This document shows positions 52,007-60,936 of a stretch of DNA of 64,000 bases, piece after piece. Made by a program: the position numbers and the translations under genes. Each line of letters opens with the position of its first letter. The first letter of the stretch is position 1. The notes below the pieces were generated by a model that worked only from the letters and a program-made list of their open reading frames with translations, was not told the origin of the DNA and searched no databases. Origin of the DNA: Actinomycetota bacterium (GTDB lineage Bacteria; Actinomycetota; Thermoleophilia; Solirubrobacterales; Solirubrobacteraceae); contig VAXW01000002.1 of assembly GCA_005884115.1 (NCBI GenBank), positions 410,528-474,527 on the forward strand, read 5' to 3'.

Positions 52007-53299
52007 TTAGCGGGTCGAATCCGCGTCCTCCGCCAGCGTTCCCGCCATCGGGATCTCCGAAGCCGGTTGGTTGGGATCGCCGCAGCGCTCTCCGTCTTGA
52101 CTTGTTCCAGGCCCGAACTCGGGCGCTCGCTCCGACTCGGCCTCGGCGCTGAACGCACGCTCGACGAACTGCGCACCGTTCGTGGGGTCCGGAGCGAAGT
52201 GCCGGTAGATTTCGGTGGTCTTGGAGTCGGCATGGCCCATCCACTCCTGGATGTTCCGGAGCGGCGCCCCCTTGGCCGCCATCTGCGTCCCGAACGTATG
52301 GCGCAGGGCGTGAAACGTGATGCCACCATTGCGCCCGACCCTGTGACCCATTCCCGCGGCACGCATCGCCTCGTAGAAGCGCTCCCGCAATCTGTTCGGG
52401 TCGTATGGATTTCCCGTCTCGGGATGGCAGAACACCAAATCGTTCTCACTGCGGTAGGCGCTTGCCTTGAACAGCAGTTCCAACGCACGCGCAACCCGAT
52501 CCGCCATCGGGACCGAGCGAGCCTCGTGTGACTTCGGGCTTCCCAGCCTCCCGCGGGTGAAGTTGTCCGCGACGCGGATTCGCGCAGCCTGCCAGTCGAC
52601 ATCAATCCACCTGAGCCCCAGCAGCTCGCCCTGGCGCAGGCCGGTCATCGCCGCCGTCAGGTAAAGAGCGCCCTCGATTCTCCCGAGCACGTCATCGGGT
52701 ACCGCGCGAACGACCGCCTCGAGCTCCCCGACACGCAGAAAGCGAATCCTGCGGTCGGGCGAGCGGTTCTTCGTCGGCCGATCAACATGCCCGACCGGGT
52801 TGATCTGAGCCCATTTGCGCCTGATCGCGTAGCGGAACAGGCCGTGCAGGAAGTTCAGATGGTTTTGCACCGTCTTCGATGAGAGCCCAGCGCCGCGCTT
52901 GCGCTTGAGATAGGACGCGACCTTCGGCGGTCCGATTTTGTCAATCGGACTATCGCCAAAGAACGGCTCCAGGTGGCCTTTGAGATAGCCCCGGTAGTCC
53001 TGAATGGTGGAGGGCTTACGCTCCATCACGTGCTCGAGATGATCGACGTACCTCTCTCCCACCTCGCCGAGCGAGTGCCGGTCGGCGCTGGCGACGACGA
53101 CGTCGTTTTCCATCCGCCTGCGCAGCTCGCGCTCGGCCTGATTGCGGGTCAGGCCCGACCGAGAGCCCGGCGCCCGCTTCTCGCCGAGCTTTCGCTGGAC
53201 GCGGCTCGAGCCGACGCGCCAGGAGCCGTACCAGGATTCACGCCCAGCGGTGTCCCTGTAGGGGAACAACCGACCGCTGCCGTAGGAGCGCTTGCCCAT
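52007..53299 (-). CDS. Tyrosine recombinase / phage-type integrase
   Basis: 430 residues from ATG 53299. N-terminal arm/SAM-like core-binding domain (DRHSLGEVGERYVDHLEHVM, KVASYLKRKRGAGLSSKTVQ) at about residues 75-180, then the catalytic domain with Arg in MTGLRQGELLGLRW, Lys in SPKSHEARSVP, the HxxR box FHALRHTFGTQM, His in EWMGHADSKTTEIYRHF and the nucleophile Tyr in that segment. All five catalytic positions are present. The C-terminal 50 residues are acidic and disordered. The helix-turn-helix gene just upstream is the likely excisionase. It could have made the tRNA attachment sites, but lies 14 kb from them. Confidence 0.93.
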   Translation of the reverse strand: MGKRSYGSGRLFPYRDTAGRESWYGSWRVGSSRVQRKLGEKRAPGSRSGLTRNQAERELRRRMENDVVVASADRHSLGEVGERYVDHLEHVMERKPSTIQDYRGYLKGHLEPFFGDSPIDKIGPPKVASYLKRKRGAGLSSKTVQNHLNFLHGLFRYAIRRKWAQINPVGHVDRPTKNRSPDRRIRFLRVGELEAVVRAVPDDVLGRIEGALYLTAAMTGLRQGELLGLRWIDVDWQAARIRVADNFTRGRLGSPKSHEARSVPMADRVARALELLFKASAYRSENDLVFCHPETGNPYDPNRLRERFYEAMRAAGMGHRVGRNGGITFHALRHTFGTQMAAKGAPLRNIQEWMGHADSKTTEIYRHFAPDPTNGAQFVERAFSAEAESERAPEFGPGTSQDGERCGDPNQPASEIPMAGTLAEDADSTR

Positions 53300-53352
53300 G
53301 GCTCAGCGCCGCCTCGGTGTCGACGTCCGCGCCCGCAGCACCCCGCGAACTC

Positions 53353-53580
53353 TCAGGCTTGGGTGTTCTCCGCGACCCACTCCTCCAACAGCTGCTTGGT
53401 GAAGCGAACGTGCCGGCCGACTCGCACACACGGCAAGCGCCGTGTGCGCACGGCCTCGTATATCCAGCTCGTCTTTACCGACAGAAGCCGCGCCGCCTCT
53501 TCCGGGCGCAGCAACGGTCCCCCGTGCGTAGTGAGGGTGCTCGCCTGCGGGTCCGAACCCGAGCTTGTCGAGGGGATCAT
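53353..53580 (-). CDS. Helix-turn-helix excisionase-like protein (AlpA/MerR type)
   Basis: 75 residues from ATG 53580 with AGGGAAG upstream. LLRPEEAARLLSVKTSWIYE, AVRTRRLPCVRVGRHVRFTK and QLLEEWVAENTQA match the DNA-binding domain-17 (excisionase/AlpA) layout: helix-turn-helix followed by a beta hairpin with VGRHVRF. The gene lies 53 bp upstream of the integrase on the same strand, the typical xis-int arrangement of actinobacterial integrative elements. Confidence 0.85.
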   Translation of the reverse strand: MIPSTSSGSDPQASTLTTHGGPLLRPEEAARLLSVKTSWIYEAVRTRRLPCVRVGRHVRFTKQLLEEWVAENTQA

Positions 53581-54191
53581 TTCGAGACTTCCCTTTCAGT
53601 GTTCGCTTGACTCCAATTGCTCCCGAGAGCCAGACGCGCCCGGTTATGGAGTTAGCCGACCTGGCGTGGTCACACGCAACGGAATTGCGGTGAACGGGAG
53701 CTAACGGCGCACTCCGGTCTCGCTGCGGGTCCGAGCGACCCGTCGCCCCAGCGGCGTGAGGAATGGCGCGGGCCGCCTGCGGGGACTGGGGACGCGGCAA
53801 ATCGCTACGCTGCGCGCGCATGGGAAGACCTCAGTTCTTCTCGTGCAGCCCCGGCGGTGTTACTGCACCGCCGGGGCACTTTGACAGTGAATTCTACGCA
53901 CAGCCAGAGACAGAATCCTGTCGCGCGCCGACCAGCTCAGCCGACCTCTGTCAGGTTGAGCCGTAGCTTGGGGTGAACCTGTGCGAGCACGTGGTCCCGC
54001 CAGCGAACCGCGTATCTGACGCAGTTGCAACAGCGTGGGGTTGCCGACAACCCGGCAGCAGCTCATCGCTGCGCGCGCGATAGGACCCGGCCATCGAGTC
54101 GGCTGACGCAAGCGCGCCTGCCACGCTGAGGAGCCGGCGCGTCTTGATGCCGAACCCTGCAACAAGAGTCCTTGCTGCGCCAGCGCCCAAA
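53581..54191. other. Non-coding or decayed region between xis and conjugation relics
   Basis: About 600 bases in which open frames show only shadow-type, Arg-rich sequence. The one structured element is the hairpin at 53849-53876. Remains of the C-terminal part of the TraG-like gene were looked for here and not recognised. Confidence 0.45.
53849..53876. terminator. Perfect 11-bp hairpin
   Basis: CCCCGGCGGTG (53849-53859), loop TTACTG, CACCGCCGGGG (53866-53876). It probably ends minus-strand transcription coming from the conjugation relics before the xis-int unit. Confidence 0.6.
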
Positions 54192-54498
54192 CTATCTCCT
54201 CGACCTCAGCTGATGCCTGCCTGCCTGGCGCAGGGAGTCGGGCTCGGTGAAGGTCTCGCCCGCGAGCGCCTTCTCCGCGATCGCGGTCTCTTTGCCGCTG
54301 GCGTAGGGGTTGTAGGCGAGCGGGCCATCGGGTGTCCACTCCCTGAAGCGAGCTCCCCGGCGCTCTGCCGCGAGCATCAGCTCCTCGCGCAACAGCGCAT
54401 CGCCCTTGGGGTCGATCACGACGGCGCCGTGGCAGCGCTCGCTCAGCCGGCAGGCGATCCACGCCTCGCTGATCGTCTTGCCCGAGCCCCTCGCGCCG
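54192..54498 (-). pseudogene. TraG/TraD-like coupling ATPase, internal fragment
   Basis: Minus-strand frame ending at 54192: GARGSGKTISEAWIACRLSE (Walker A), CHGAVVIDPKGDALLREELM (Walker B-type VVIDPKGD), RFREWTPDGPLAYNPYASG and ALAGETFTEPDSLRQAG. This is the nucleotide-binding core of actinobacterial TraG/TraD-like type IV coupling proteins, normally over 400 residues. The N-terminal part is missing at the junction with the neighbouring relic and the C-terminal part is lost after about 100 residues. Confidence 0.65.
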
Positions 54499-54968
54499 AG
54501 GAGAGCTCGAGCTCCACGGCGACGGCGCACCCGCCCGCTGAGAGCAATGCCAGGTCGGGGCGGTGAAGCGCCGGGCGCCCGCCCGGGAACTCGCCCAGCT
54601 TGGCCGAGGCGATCAGCTCGCCACGCTCGGCCTCCGCCGCTCGGATCTGGCGCTCGCTGAGCAGCTCCCAGCGCGAGAATGCCCCGTGCAGCGCGACTGC
54701 GACCGAAGCCAGCTCGGCGGCGTGGCGGAAGCCGCCGGGGCCGACGCGGTAAACGCCGAGACGTTCGAGAACGCGCCAGCGCAGGGCTTCGGCGGGGGCG
54801 ATGTACAGGCCGGGCTGGCGGTAGAGGAGCGTGCGCTGCTCGAGCAGACTGCCGGACACGAGGCATTTGAGCCGCGCGTAGGCCCAGCTGCGCCCCATCG
54901 CGAAGCGCTCCATCACGTGCTCGGCGCCGGCCACGCTGAGCCGCCGGTCCAATCGACGATTTCCGCAT
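54499..54968 (-). pseudogene. Replication-relaxation (Replic_Relax) protein relic
   Basis: ATG 54968 has GGGGGG upstream and opens MRKSSIG, but the family-like sequence continues in another frame: SVAGAEHVMERFAMGRSWAY, RLKCLVSGSLLEQRTLLYRQ, PGLYIAPAEALRWRVLERLG, then ALHRPDLALLSAGGCAVAVE and LELSS. The RPDLALLSAGG-VAVE-EL motif is characteristic of Replic_Relax proteins of actinobacterial plasmids and ICEs. It is cut immediately after this motif and joined to TraG-like sequence, so a deletion fused the two genes; an early frameshift is also present. Confidence 0.6.
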
Positions 54969-55300
54969 CCCCCCTTTCGGTGTGCATGAGGCCTCCTGGG
55001 CGCAATCGAGGACAACTGCTGCAGAGGGATGTCGGTCAGAGCGACCCGATGACCCCCCACGAGTTGACCGGCTCTGATCGGGCCGACGGTTGGACGGAGC
55101 GCGCGAAGCGCGCCAGCTCTCAGGTGGTTGCTTGCTCGGCGTCGGCGTCGCCGGCGGCACGGAGGGGCGCGAGCATCCCGCGCTGCTACCTGCGCCACCA
55201 CCCCTCAGTGCCTGCGGGCCTTGCGAAAGACCCACCGCACGCCCCCCGGCGCCGGCATGACGGGCTTGCGCAGCGACGGACCGTGAAGGTCAGGTCAGGC
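54969..55300. other. Intergenic region
   Basis: About 330 bases without a convincing gene on either strand; Arg/Ala/Pro-rich open frames are of the shadow type. Presumably the former promoter region of the conjugation relics. Confidence 0.4.
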
Positions 55301-57717
55301 TCAAGCGCTCATCGCGCTTGCGCCTCGTGCCCACCACCGCGAGTTCGGGGCGAAAGCCGGGAGGTGAGCGCCGCTCGTGGCCGCGCCGCGCCTGCTGCTC
55401 CGTGGGGTCGTCCGTACTTCTGCGACGCCGCGCGGGAATGTCTGAAGTGAGCTGCGGGTAGCCCCGGGACAGGAGGGTTCGGGTTCGCCTGGCACTTCCA
55501 CCACGACCGGGTTTGTGGACAGTGTGCGCGGCGCTTCACCCGACGCGGTTCCGGTGACGGTGGCCACGTTGATGTAGGTACCAGGGCATGTAAGGATGTG
55601 GTTGCATGTGTACGTGGTCGCTTCGCCGGACGCCAGCGGCACTTCCCCGCGACCGCCGCCGATCGTGCCGGGGTCGCACAGTGCGTCGGTGAAGTTCGAC
55701 AGCGTCAGCGCCGGGAGGCCCGTGTTCTTGACGACGATCTCGTATTCCACCGTCTGCACCGTCTGTTCGATCGCAGCCGTCAGCGTTTCCGTCGTGTAGC
55801 CGGCTTCGCTTTCGGCGAGCCGTTGCAGCTTTTCGACCGTGAACGCAGCTTCACCCCCGGAGGCAGTGCCCTGAACGGTTGCGATGGCGGTTGCCGTGGC
55901 TGGCGTCGCACCCGGAGCCCCAATCACCTTCAAGGTGAACGTATAGGTCTGCGGAGATTCGCTCCCGTTCGCCGGGAGGCTGACCGGAAATGAGGCCGCG
56001 CCGCTGGCGCAGTTCGTGGATATCGGCAGGCCAGCGATAGCCGGAGTCGCGCTGAGTTCACACGTGGTCGCGTTTTTGACGTTTGCGATCAAGGTGATCC
56101 GCCCACCACCTGGCCCCAGTGTGCTCGGGGTGGCCTTGAAGGAACCTGACACAACGCTTGGTGCCAGGGGAGCAGGTCCGCTGAACGGACCACCTGCATC
56201 AGCAATCCGAAAGATGTGCCCGTATACGGTGAGCTTGCCGCTCTTTAGATCGAGTGTCGGTGCCGTGAGAGACGCTTGGATCTCGAGAGGTGATCGGAGG
56301 GTCCACCACGGGTTACTCGTGGTGTCAGCCTTGAACTCGAGTCCCGTGGTCAGGCTCAGCTGCGGCCCTGCGACACCGTATAGGAGTGCTTGTAAGGCCG
56401 GTTCGAGGTGTGCGGCCGCGCCTGCATCTGAGCTGACCATCGGCGCACTGAAACCGAAGCTCGCGTTGGGCCCGCTAAAGACGGGTGCGAACCTACCCTT
56501 GGAGTAGCGTACGCCGCCAGTAATCGACGCGCTTGCTTTCAGGCTGCTGGTGGCGTCGGCGCTCGCGTCGATGGTGGCGTCGACGTAGAGCTGGCCTGCA
56601 ACGTGACCACGACGGGGATCAGCCCAATCGTGCCAACAAACGTCGCAATGCGCAGCGGATGCGCAAGCACAGGCGTGCTCTTGAGATCGCAGCCAGCGCT
56701 AGCGTGCAGCTCGGCGCTGAGTGACGCGCTCGCGGTGCCCGTCAACAAGAATTCGGCGGAGGTAAGTCCGCCGAAGATCGAAAAGTGCGCGTGCAGCGAC
56801 GGCGTGATCCCGATCGAGGCGGACCCTTTCAGAGCTGCCGAGGCGCCAGCCGTGCACGAGACGCCTCTGCTCAGACCGGGGTTGAACGTGGCGCCCGTCC
56901 GTGCTGCAGGCCTCGCGGGCCGGCTCGATGATGCTTGCGAGACCTGCTTGAAGCTGGCGAGGTCGAGATCACCCCCATTGCTGCCGAGAGCTTCCGCGAG
57001 CGTCGCGGGCACGGTGGTGACGACGATGGTGCAAGGAGGCTTCACGTTGACAAAGTCGATCTTCGTAAGCGAGCCCTCTGGAGTCGAGGGGCTGTATCCG
57101 ATCGCGAGGATTTGGCCGACCCGGGGCGAGCTGCTTAGCGTCGGGCAGGCAGCGATGCTTCTCCGCGCGCTGGACCCTGGCGCTCGCGCGTGGAGCACAA
57201 CCCGTCCGGGCTGCCCTGGAGGTGGGAGAGAGACCACGGTGCTCGCTGCGACAACCAATGGGGGCGGTCCCAGCGTGACGCGCGCTGCCCTCGACGCGAC
57301 GACGAGGCGTCCCGCTTTCTGCAGCAGCACGCGGAGGGTCACATTCCCAGTGTGGCTGGGCGCGTGCCAAGGTAGCGAGAACGAAGTGCCGATCACGTGG
57401 ACACGCACGCGCTTCGTCCAGGTTCGGTGTCGACGTTCCTGCAGGGCAACTGCGAGGCCCCTGCCCGAGTGCTGGATGCGACCGGGGAGTCTCACCGTCG
57501 AACTCGTGAACGCGCGTTGCGGGATCGACACCAGCAACCTCGGGCGCGTCGCCGCTTGCGCGTGTGTCGGGGCAGCAACCAGGACGCCGACAGTGATCGC
57601 GGCTAGGACGGCAACACGCCCTCGCCATATCGACACCTCACCGCTCCGTGCCGCTACTCCGGCGCCGGCCCACCGCACGGACGAGATTGGTTGCGAATCT
57701 GACACACCATGAGACAT
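55301..57717 (-). pseudogene. Large secreted beta-repeat protein split by one frameshift
   Basis: The first part, from ATG 57717 (an inner GTG before SIWRGR would give a cleaner signal), has signal VAVLAAITVGVLVAAPTHAQA and runs to TGA 56541-56539. Its last 20 residues are frame-shifted noise. Near 56595 the other frame takes over without a gap: GQLYVDATIDASADATSSLK, ASASITGGVRYSKGRFAPVF, GFSAPMVSSDAGAAAHLEPA and onward to 55301. Deleting one G from CAGGGCC explains it. Joined length is about 805 residues, with a DUF11-like repeat (VEYEIVVKNTGLPALTLSNF) near the C-terminus. Surface protein of unknown role. Confidence 0.75.
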
Positions 57718-57845
57718 GTCGGCGTATCGTAGTCTGCGCGGGTTCAGCGACGGCCCCTACGCTGACTCCTCATCAAGGCCATCGGAGACGGACCTCGGGT
57801 CGACCTGCTCGATCTTGCTCAGCTCGACGGTCATGCCTGTTTCCG

Positions 57846-58208
57846 TCACCGGCGCGCCTCCATCTGTTCCATTTCCGCCACGGTCGTTTGCGCGCCAGGG
57901 TGGCCGGCAGCTGCGGCTGCGTTTCTCTCCTCGAGGGTGACCAAGGTTGAGACGATCAGGAGCATCGTCTCACAGCGCGGACATGAGATGTCAAAGAGCT
58001 CCTCGTAGCTTTCGCGAGAGCCCTCACGTGCCGGGCCGCGCCAGTCGCAATTCCAACACGCCAACTGCGCGTTCTCGTCGTACTCGGAGTAGCGCAGCGG
58101 CTTGGCATACGGGCCAGAGCGATGCCTGCCCAGCGTCGTCTGCCGCTCGCCCGTCGCCGGGTCGATCCAGACCTGCGGCCAATTCTCTGCCGGCGGTCTG
58201 TCTGTCAT
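57846..58208 (-). CDS. Zinc-ribbon protein, unknown
   Basis: 120 residues from ATG 58208 with GGAGCGACAGGCG upstream. The core has two CxxC pairs, CWNCDWRG and SCPRCETMLLIVST, spaced about 28 residues, forming a probable zinc ribbon, preceded by WPQVWIDPATGERQTTLGRH and followed by an acidic helix. No further domain. It overlaps the upstream small membrane protein gene by 4 bases (ATGA), so both are translated together. Function unknown; possibly a regulatory or chaperone-like part of the mobile element. Confidence 0.7.
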   Translation of the reverse strand: MTDRPPAENWPQVWIDPATGERQTTLGRHRSGPYAKPLRYSEYDENAQLACWNCDWRGPAREGSRESYEELFDISCPRCETMLLIVSTLVTLEERNAAAAAGHPGAQTTVAEMEQMEARR

Positions 58209-58444
58209 CGCCTGTCGCTCCACTTCGCTTGCGGCTCCGCGCCGCGACTGGGGCTCGTCGGGGGCCTCGTGGGCCGCGGCGGGCGAACCCCTTCGCGTTC
58301 CTCTTCGCGCAGCGTTTTCGCCCACGCGTGCCGCCTGTAGACACTGCGCCGCCGGGTCAGCGGAGCGTCGCCATCGGGCCCGAGAGCGGCCAGCAAGATT
58401 ACGACCAGGACTGGGACCGTGATGATCCAATCGGCAACGCTCAT
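58205..58444 (-). CDS. Small membrane protein
   Basis: 79 residues from ATG 58444. One N-terminal helix (ADWIITVPVLVVILLAALGP) then a basic, Pro/Arg-rich cytoplasmic tail (RRSVYRRHAWAKTLREEERE, PRPTRPPTSPSRG). The stop overlaps the start of the zinc-ribbon gene, indicating an operon. Small N-anchored proteins of this form are frequent in actinobacterial conjugative elements, but no precise role can be assigned. Confidence 0.6.
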   Translation of the reverse strand: MSVADWIITVPVLVVILLAALGPDGDAPLTRRRSVYRRHAWAKTLREEEREGVRPPRPTRPPTSPSRGAEPQAKWSDRR

Positions 58445-58472
58445 CTCAGGACGGATGCATCCGGTTGCGCCG

Positions 58473-58757
58473 TCAAGACGCGTCCTCGCGTCCAGCGGCA
58501 GGGGCGGGTCCCGTCGGGTACGGCTGACCAGGCATCAGATGCAGATCCCAAACCGTTGGATCGTTCTCGGTCGGCTCGATCCAGCCCCTCAGCAGACCGT
58601 TCGGGTCCACAAACACCAAGCCGTAGTGCAGGACGATGAAGACGCTGTCGATGGGTCGGGTGCCAACTGAGAGAAGGAGCGGATCGACGGTTCTCAAATC
58701 AGGTGGGCACCTGCCCACCTGATTGCTGGCCCTTGCAGGTCGTGGAGGAGCTGTCAA
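58473..58757 (-). CDS. Hypothetical protein (start uncertain)
   Basis: 94 residues from ATG 58757, 28 bp upstream of the small membrane protein gene and in the same direction. SVGTRPIDSVFIVLHYGLVF and LLRGWIEPTENDPTVWDLHL look protein-like, with a moderately hydrophobic segment. A perfect 26-bp palindrome lies within the first 20 codons, so the true start may be further in, although no good start codon is seen there. Function unknown. Confidence 0.45.
   Translation of the reverse strand: MTAPPRPARASNQVGRCPPDLRTVDPLLLSVGTRPIDSVFIVLHYGLVFVDPNGLLRGWIEPTENDPTVWDLHLMPGQPYPTGPAPAAGREDAS
58698..58723. promoter_or_regulatory. Perfect 26-bp palindrome
   Basis: ATCAGGTGGGCA-CC-TGCCCACCTGAT: 12-bp arms and a 2-bp centre. 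The very short loop favours a protein-binding site on DNA (operator or partition-type site) over an RNA terminator. It lies at the 5' end of the minus-strand three-gene unit 58757-57846. Confidence 0.5.
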
Positions 58758-59055
58758 GCAAGTTCAGTAGTAAGGGCCGTACCTCGCCGGGGGCGGGGGC
58801 TCGAACTTGCTTTACAGTGGGGGAGCGAGCTGCTATCGCCACGGGCCGTCGATGCGCCGGGTATGCCCGACGGGCTATTGGGAATCCTTGCCTTTAACTA
58901 GCGAGGGCGGTATGCGTTAACGGCGTTACCGGCGCATGTGCGGTCGGCGTCCTGGTCAAGCCGGCGCATCCTGTCGCGACGCCAGGCTAAGCTACGCGGC
59001 CGCCCAACTAGCAGGAGTATGCTCGTCGGCTCGATTGGCTAGACTCCGCGCGCCT

Positions 59056-59538
59056 ATGAGAGCACTTCGGAGATACGGGCTCCCGCTTGCCCTTGCCGGG
59101 GGGCTTGCCTGCGTGGCTGCCCAGGCTCAGGCTCACGCGTCAAGCCCGCATATTTCGGTGGTTCTGAGCGGTCCCCTCACCGGCGTCCATGTGGAACGGC
59201 AGTATACATATCGCATGACGGTGATAGCGCCCAAAACCTATCGTCATGTGCTGATCAATTTTCGAGTATTGGCACTGGGTGGCGGCTCCAATGTCGGCAG
59301 TCACGACCTCCACAAAACCAATTTATTTGCCCATCGCCCGTGGGCGGCGAGTTATTACATGTATTTTCAGTGGGCACCCGCATCGAAAATGGATGAACTT
59401 GAACTCGCGATCCTTCAGCCGTCTAAGAAAAGCGGCCGCCTCAGGACGTTGTTCGCTAAGCGATACCCGGTAAGCACGTTACCTGGCGAACCGAACCATG
59501 GCGGGATAAGCCCCTCGAATCCACTCCTTGGAAGCTGA
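59056..59538 (+). CDS. Secreted protein, unknown function
   Basis: 160 residues from ATG 59056; the longer frame is unlikely. Signal GLPLALAGGLACVAAQAQAHA. The mature part is beta-rich with no cysteines: HISVVLSGPLTGVHVERQYT, YRMTVIAPKTYRHVLINFRV, YYMYFQWAPASKMDELELAI. The sequence is noticeably less GC-rich in the middle (GGCAGTATACATATCGC), suggesting foreign origin. No known family recognised. It may be an accessory surface protein of the element. Confidence 0.6.
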   Translation: MRALRRYGLPLALAGGLACVAAQAQAHASSPHISVVLSGPLTGVHVERQYTYRMTVIAPKTYRHVLINFRVLALGGGSNVGSHDLHKTNLFAHRPWAASYYMYFQWAPASKMDELELAILQPSKKSGRLRTLFAKRYPVSTLPGEPNHGGISPSNPLLGS

Positions 59539-59567
59539 AGCGGCATCCTGGCGACCCCGGAACTAAG

Positions 59568-60050
59568 CTAAGACGAGCTCGACCGGCCTCGAGTTGCGAG
59601 CACGTAGGACTTTCTGCCCTTCGGCTGCTTGATGAGCCGCACGACACGCCGCTCTGTCAGCGGTCGCAGAGCACCATGCACAGTCGTGGGTGCCAAACCG
59701 GTGGCGTCTGCTACCTGTCGCGCAGTCAGCGGGCGTTCGGGCGTGGCCCGCTCACGCAGAACCTTCACGATCGCCACTTGATTTGCACCCTTGGGGCGAC
59801 GCGCGCCCATCGGCGGTTTGAGTGCTGACGATGGCGCGCCTGACGGCGATCGTCGGGCGTCCGGGAGCGCCGACTTGCGCGCACGGCCGCGGCGCGCTCG
59901 TCCATTCCCAACCGCCGTCCGGGAACGTGAATCGTCCAGCACTCGTGCTGCAGCCTCGATGCTGGCGTACTCCTGCACCTGTGGGCGCAGCTCGCCAAGC
60001 CGCTCATCGATTTCTCTGCGAATGCGATCGAGCGTGTCTGACCCCTGCAT
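59568..60050 (-). CDS. Winged-helix DNA-binding protein with coiled-coil N-terminus
   Basis: 160 residues from ATG 60050 with GGAGGCACAC upstream. The N-terminal helix (DTLDRIRREIDERLGELRPQ, VQEYASIEAAARVLDD) is followed by a basic linker, then a winged helix: GANQVAIVKVLRERATPERP, LTARQVADATGLAPTTVHGA, LRPLTERRVVRLIKQPKGRK. The ARQVADATGLAPTTVHGALRPL helix-turn-helix is of the MarR/IclR type. Such proteins are common in actinobacterial mobile DNA as repressors; it probably regulates neighbouring element genes. Confidence 0.72.
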   Translation of the reverse strand: MQGSDTLDRIRREIDERLGELRPQVQEYASIEAAARVLDDSRSRTAVGNGRARRGRARKSALPDARRSPSGAPSSALKPPMGARRPKGANQVAIVKVLRERATPERPLTARQVADATGLAPTTVHGALRPLTERRVVRLIKQPKGRKSYVLATRGRSSSS

Positions 60051-60184
60051 GTGTGCCTCCGTGTTGCTCGCCGAAATTCTGGAGCGGTGAACCTAGCACG
60101 GCCGGGAGGCACGGTGATCGGGATGAATTACCGCTGCAAAGGGCCGCGCGCCCACCCCTCGGGCGGGCCCACGGCCCCGTCCGG

Positions 60185-60583
60185 CTACGCAGCGGCGGGA
60201 ACCTCCTCGGGCTGCTCCGCGGAGGAGTCGGTGTCGCGGGAGGGGCGGTCCAGGAACTCGACCGCCGTGGCGATGATCTCCATGCCGCGGCGCTTGGACC
60301 CGTCTGGCGCATCCCAGGCGGTAGGTTCGAGTCGTGCCGACGCTGCGACGAGGCGGCCCTTGCGGAGATGCGCCGCGCACGTCTCGGCGAGCGCTCCCCA
60401 GACAGTGACGTCGAAGAAGTCCGCGGTTGGGGCGTCGTCCTCGGGCTTGGTCGGCTTGCGAACCGCGAGGCCCAACGTCAACACGGAGCGCTGGCCCGCG
60501 CTCGTGGAGACGCTGCGCAATTGCGGGTCGCGGGTCAGCCTGCCGGTCAGAGTCGCGCAGTTGGTGGGGGACGGGTATGCCAT
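60185..60583 (-). CDS. ssb: Single-stranded DNA-binding protein (SSB)
   Basis: 132 residues from ATG 60583 with GGAGAAGACCAA upstream; the longer frame is unlikely. An OB-fold: NCATLTGRLTRDPQLRSVST, SVLTLGLAVRKP, DFFDVTVWGALAETCAAHLR, KGRLVAASARLEPTAWDAPD and GMEIIATAVEFL. The C-terminal acidic tip is only partly kept (EQPEEVPAAA rather than DDDIPF), as in plasmid- or ICE-borne SSBs. It would coat single-stranded DNA during transfer or replication of the element. A large hairpin lies just upstream. Confidence 0.88.
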   Translation of the reverse strand: MAYPSPTNCATLTGRLTRDPQLRSVSTSAGQRSVLTLGLAVRKPTKPEDDAPTADFFDVTVWGALAETCAAHLRKGRLVAASARLEPTAWDAPDGSKRRGMEIIATAVEFLDRPSRDTDSSAEQPEEVPAAA

Positions 60584-60633
60584 TTGGTCTTCTCCTGGGC
60601 TCGGTGGTGGTGTGCGTTGACGAAGCCCGGTCC

Positions 60634-60719
60634 GGCCGGCGACCGCCGCGCGGAGACGAGCCCGCAGGGCGAGAGGAGCCCCCCTTGCGGGGGTTGCAGC
60701 GCGCAAGGCGGCGCCGGCC
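60634..60719 (-). promoter_or_regulatory. Long GC-rich leader hairpin upstream of ssb
   Basis: GGCCGGCGACCGCCGCGC (60634-60651) pairs with the complement of GCGCAAGGCGGCGCCGGCC (to 60719) over about 13 bp plus GCGC. An inner CCCCC-TTGC-GGGGG hairpin (60680-60693) is also present. It begins about 50 bp before the ssb start and is comparable in size and place to hairpins before the ardC-like and parB-like genes. Confidence 0.6.
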
Positions 60720-60936
60720 AAACTCGGGTGAGGAGACACAGCGCAGACCACCACCGGTCGCGAGAAGAGAGCCGACGAAATGGCCTCGTCCAACAGCGAC
60801 GTAGCCGGGTGGGCTCAGGCAACGATGTGGAGAGAATCAACGCCATGTCAGGGGTGCCGCCGATCCGGGGGGAGTGCTCGGAGGGCGACACTCCTAAAGC
60901 CGGGCTGACGGACGCTCGCGCAAACGATCAGAAGCG

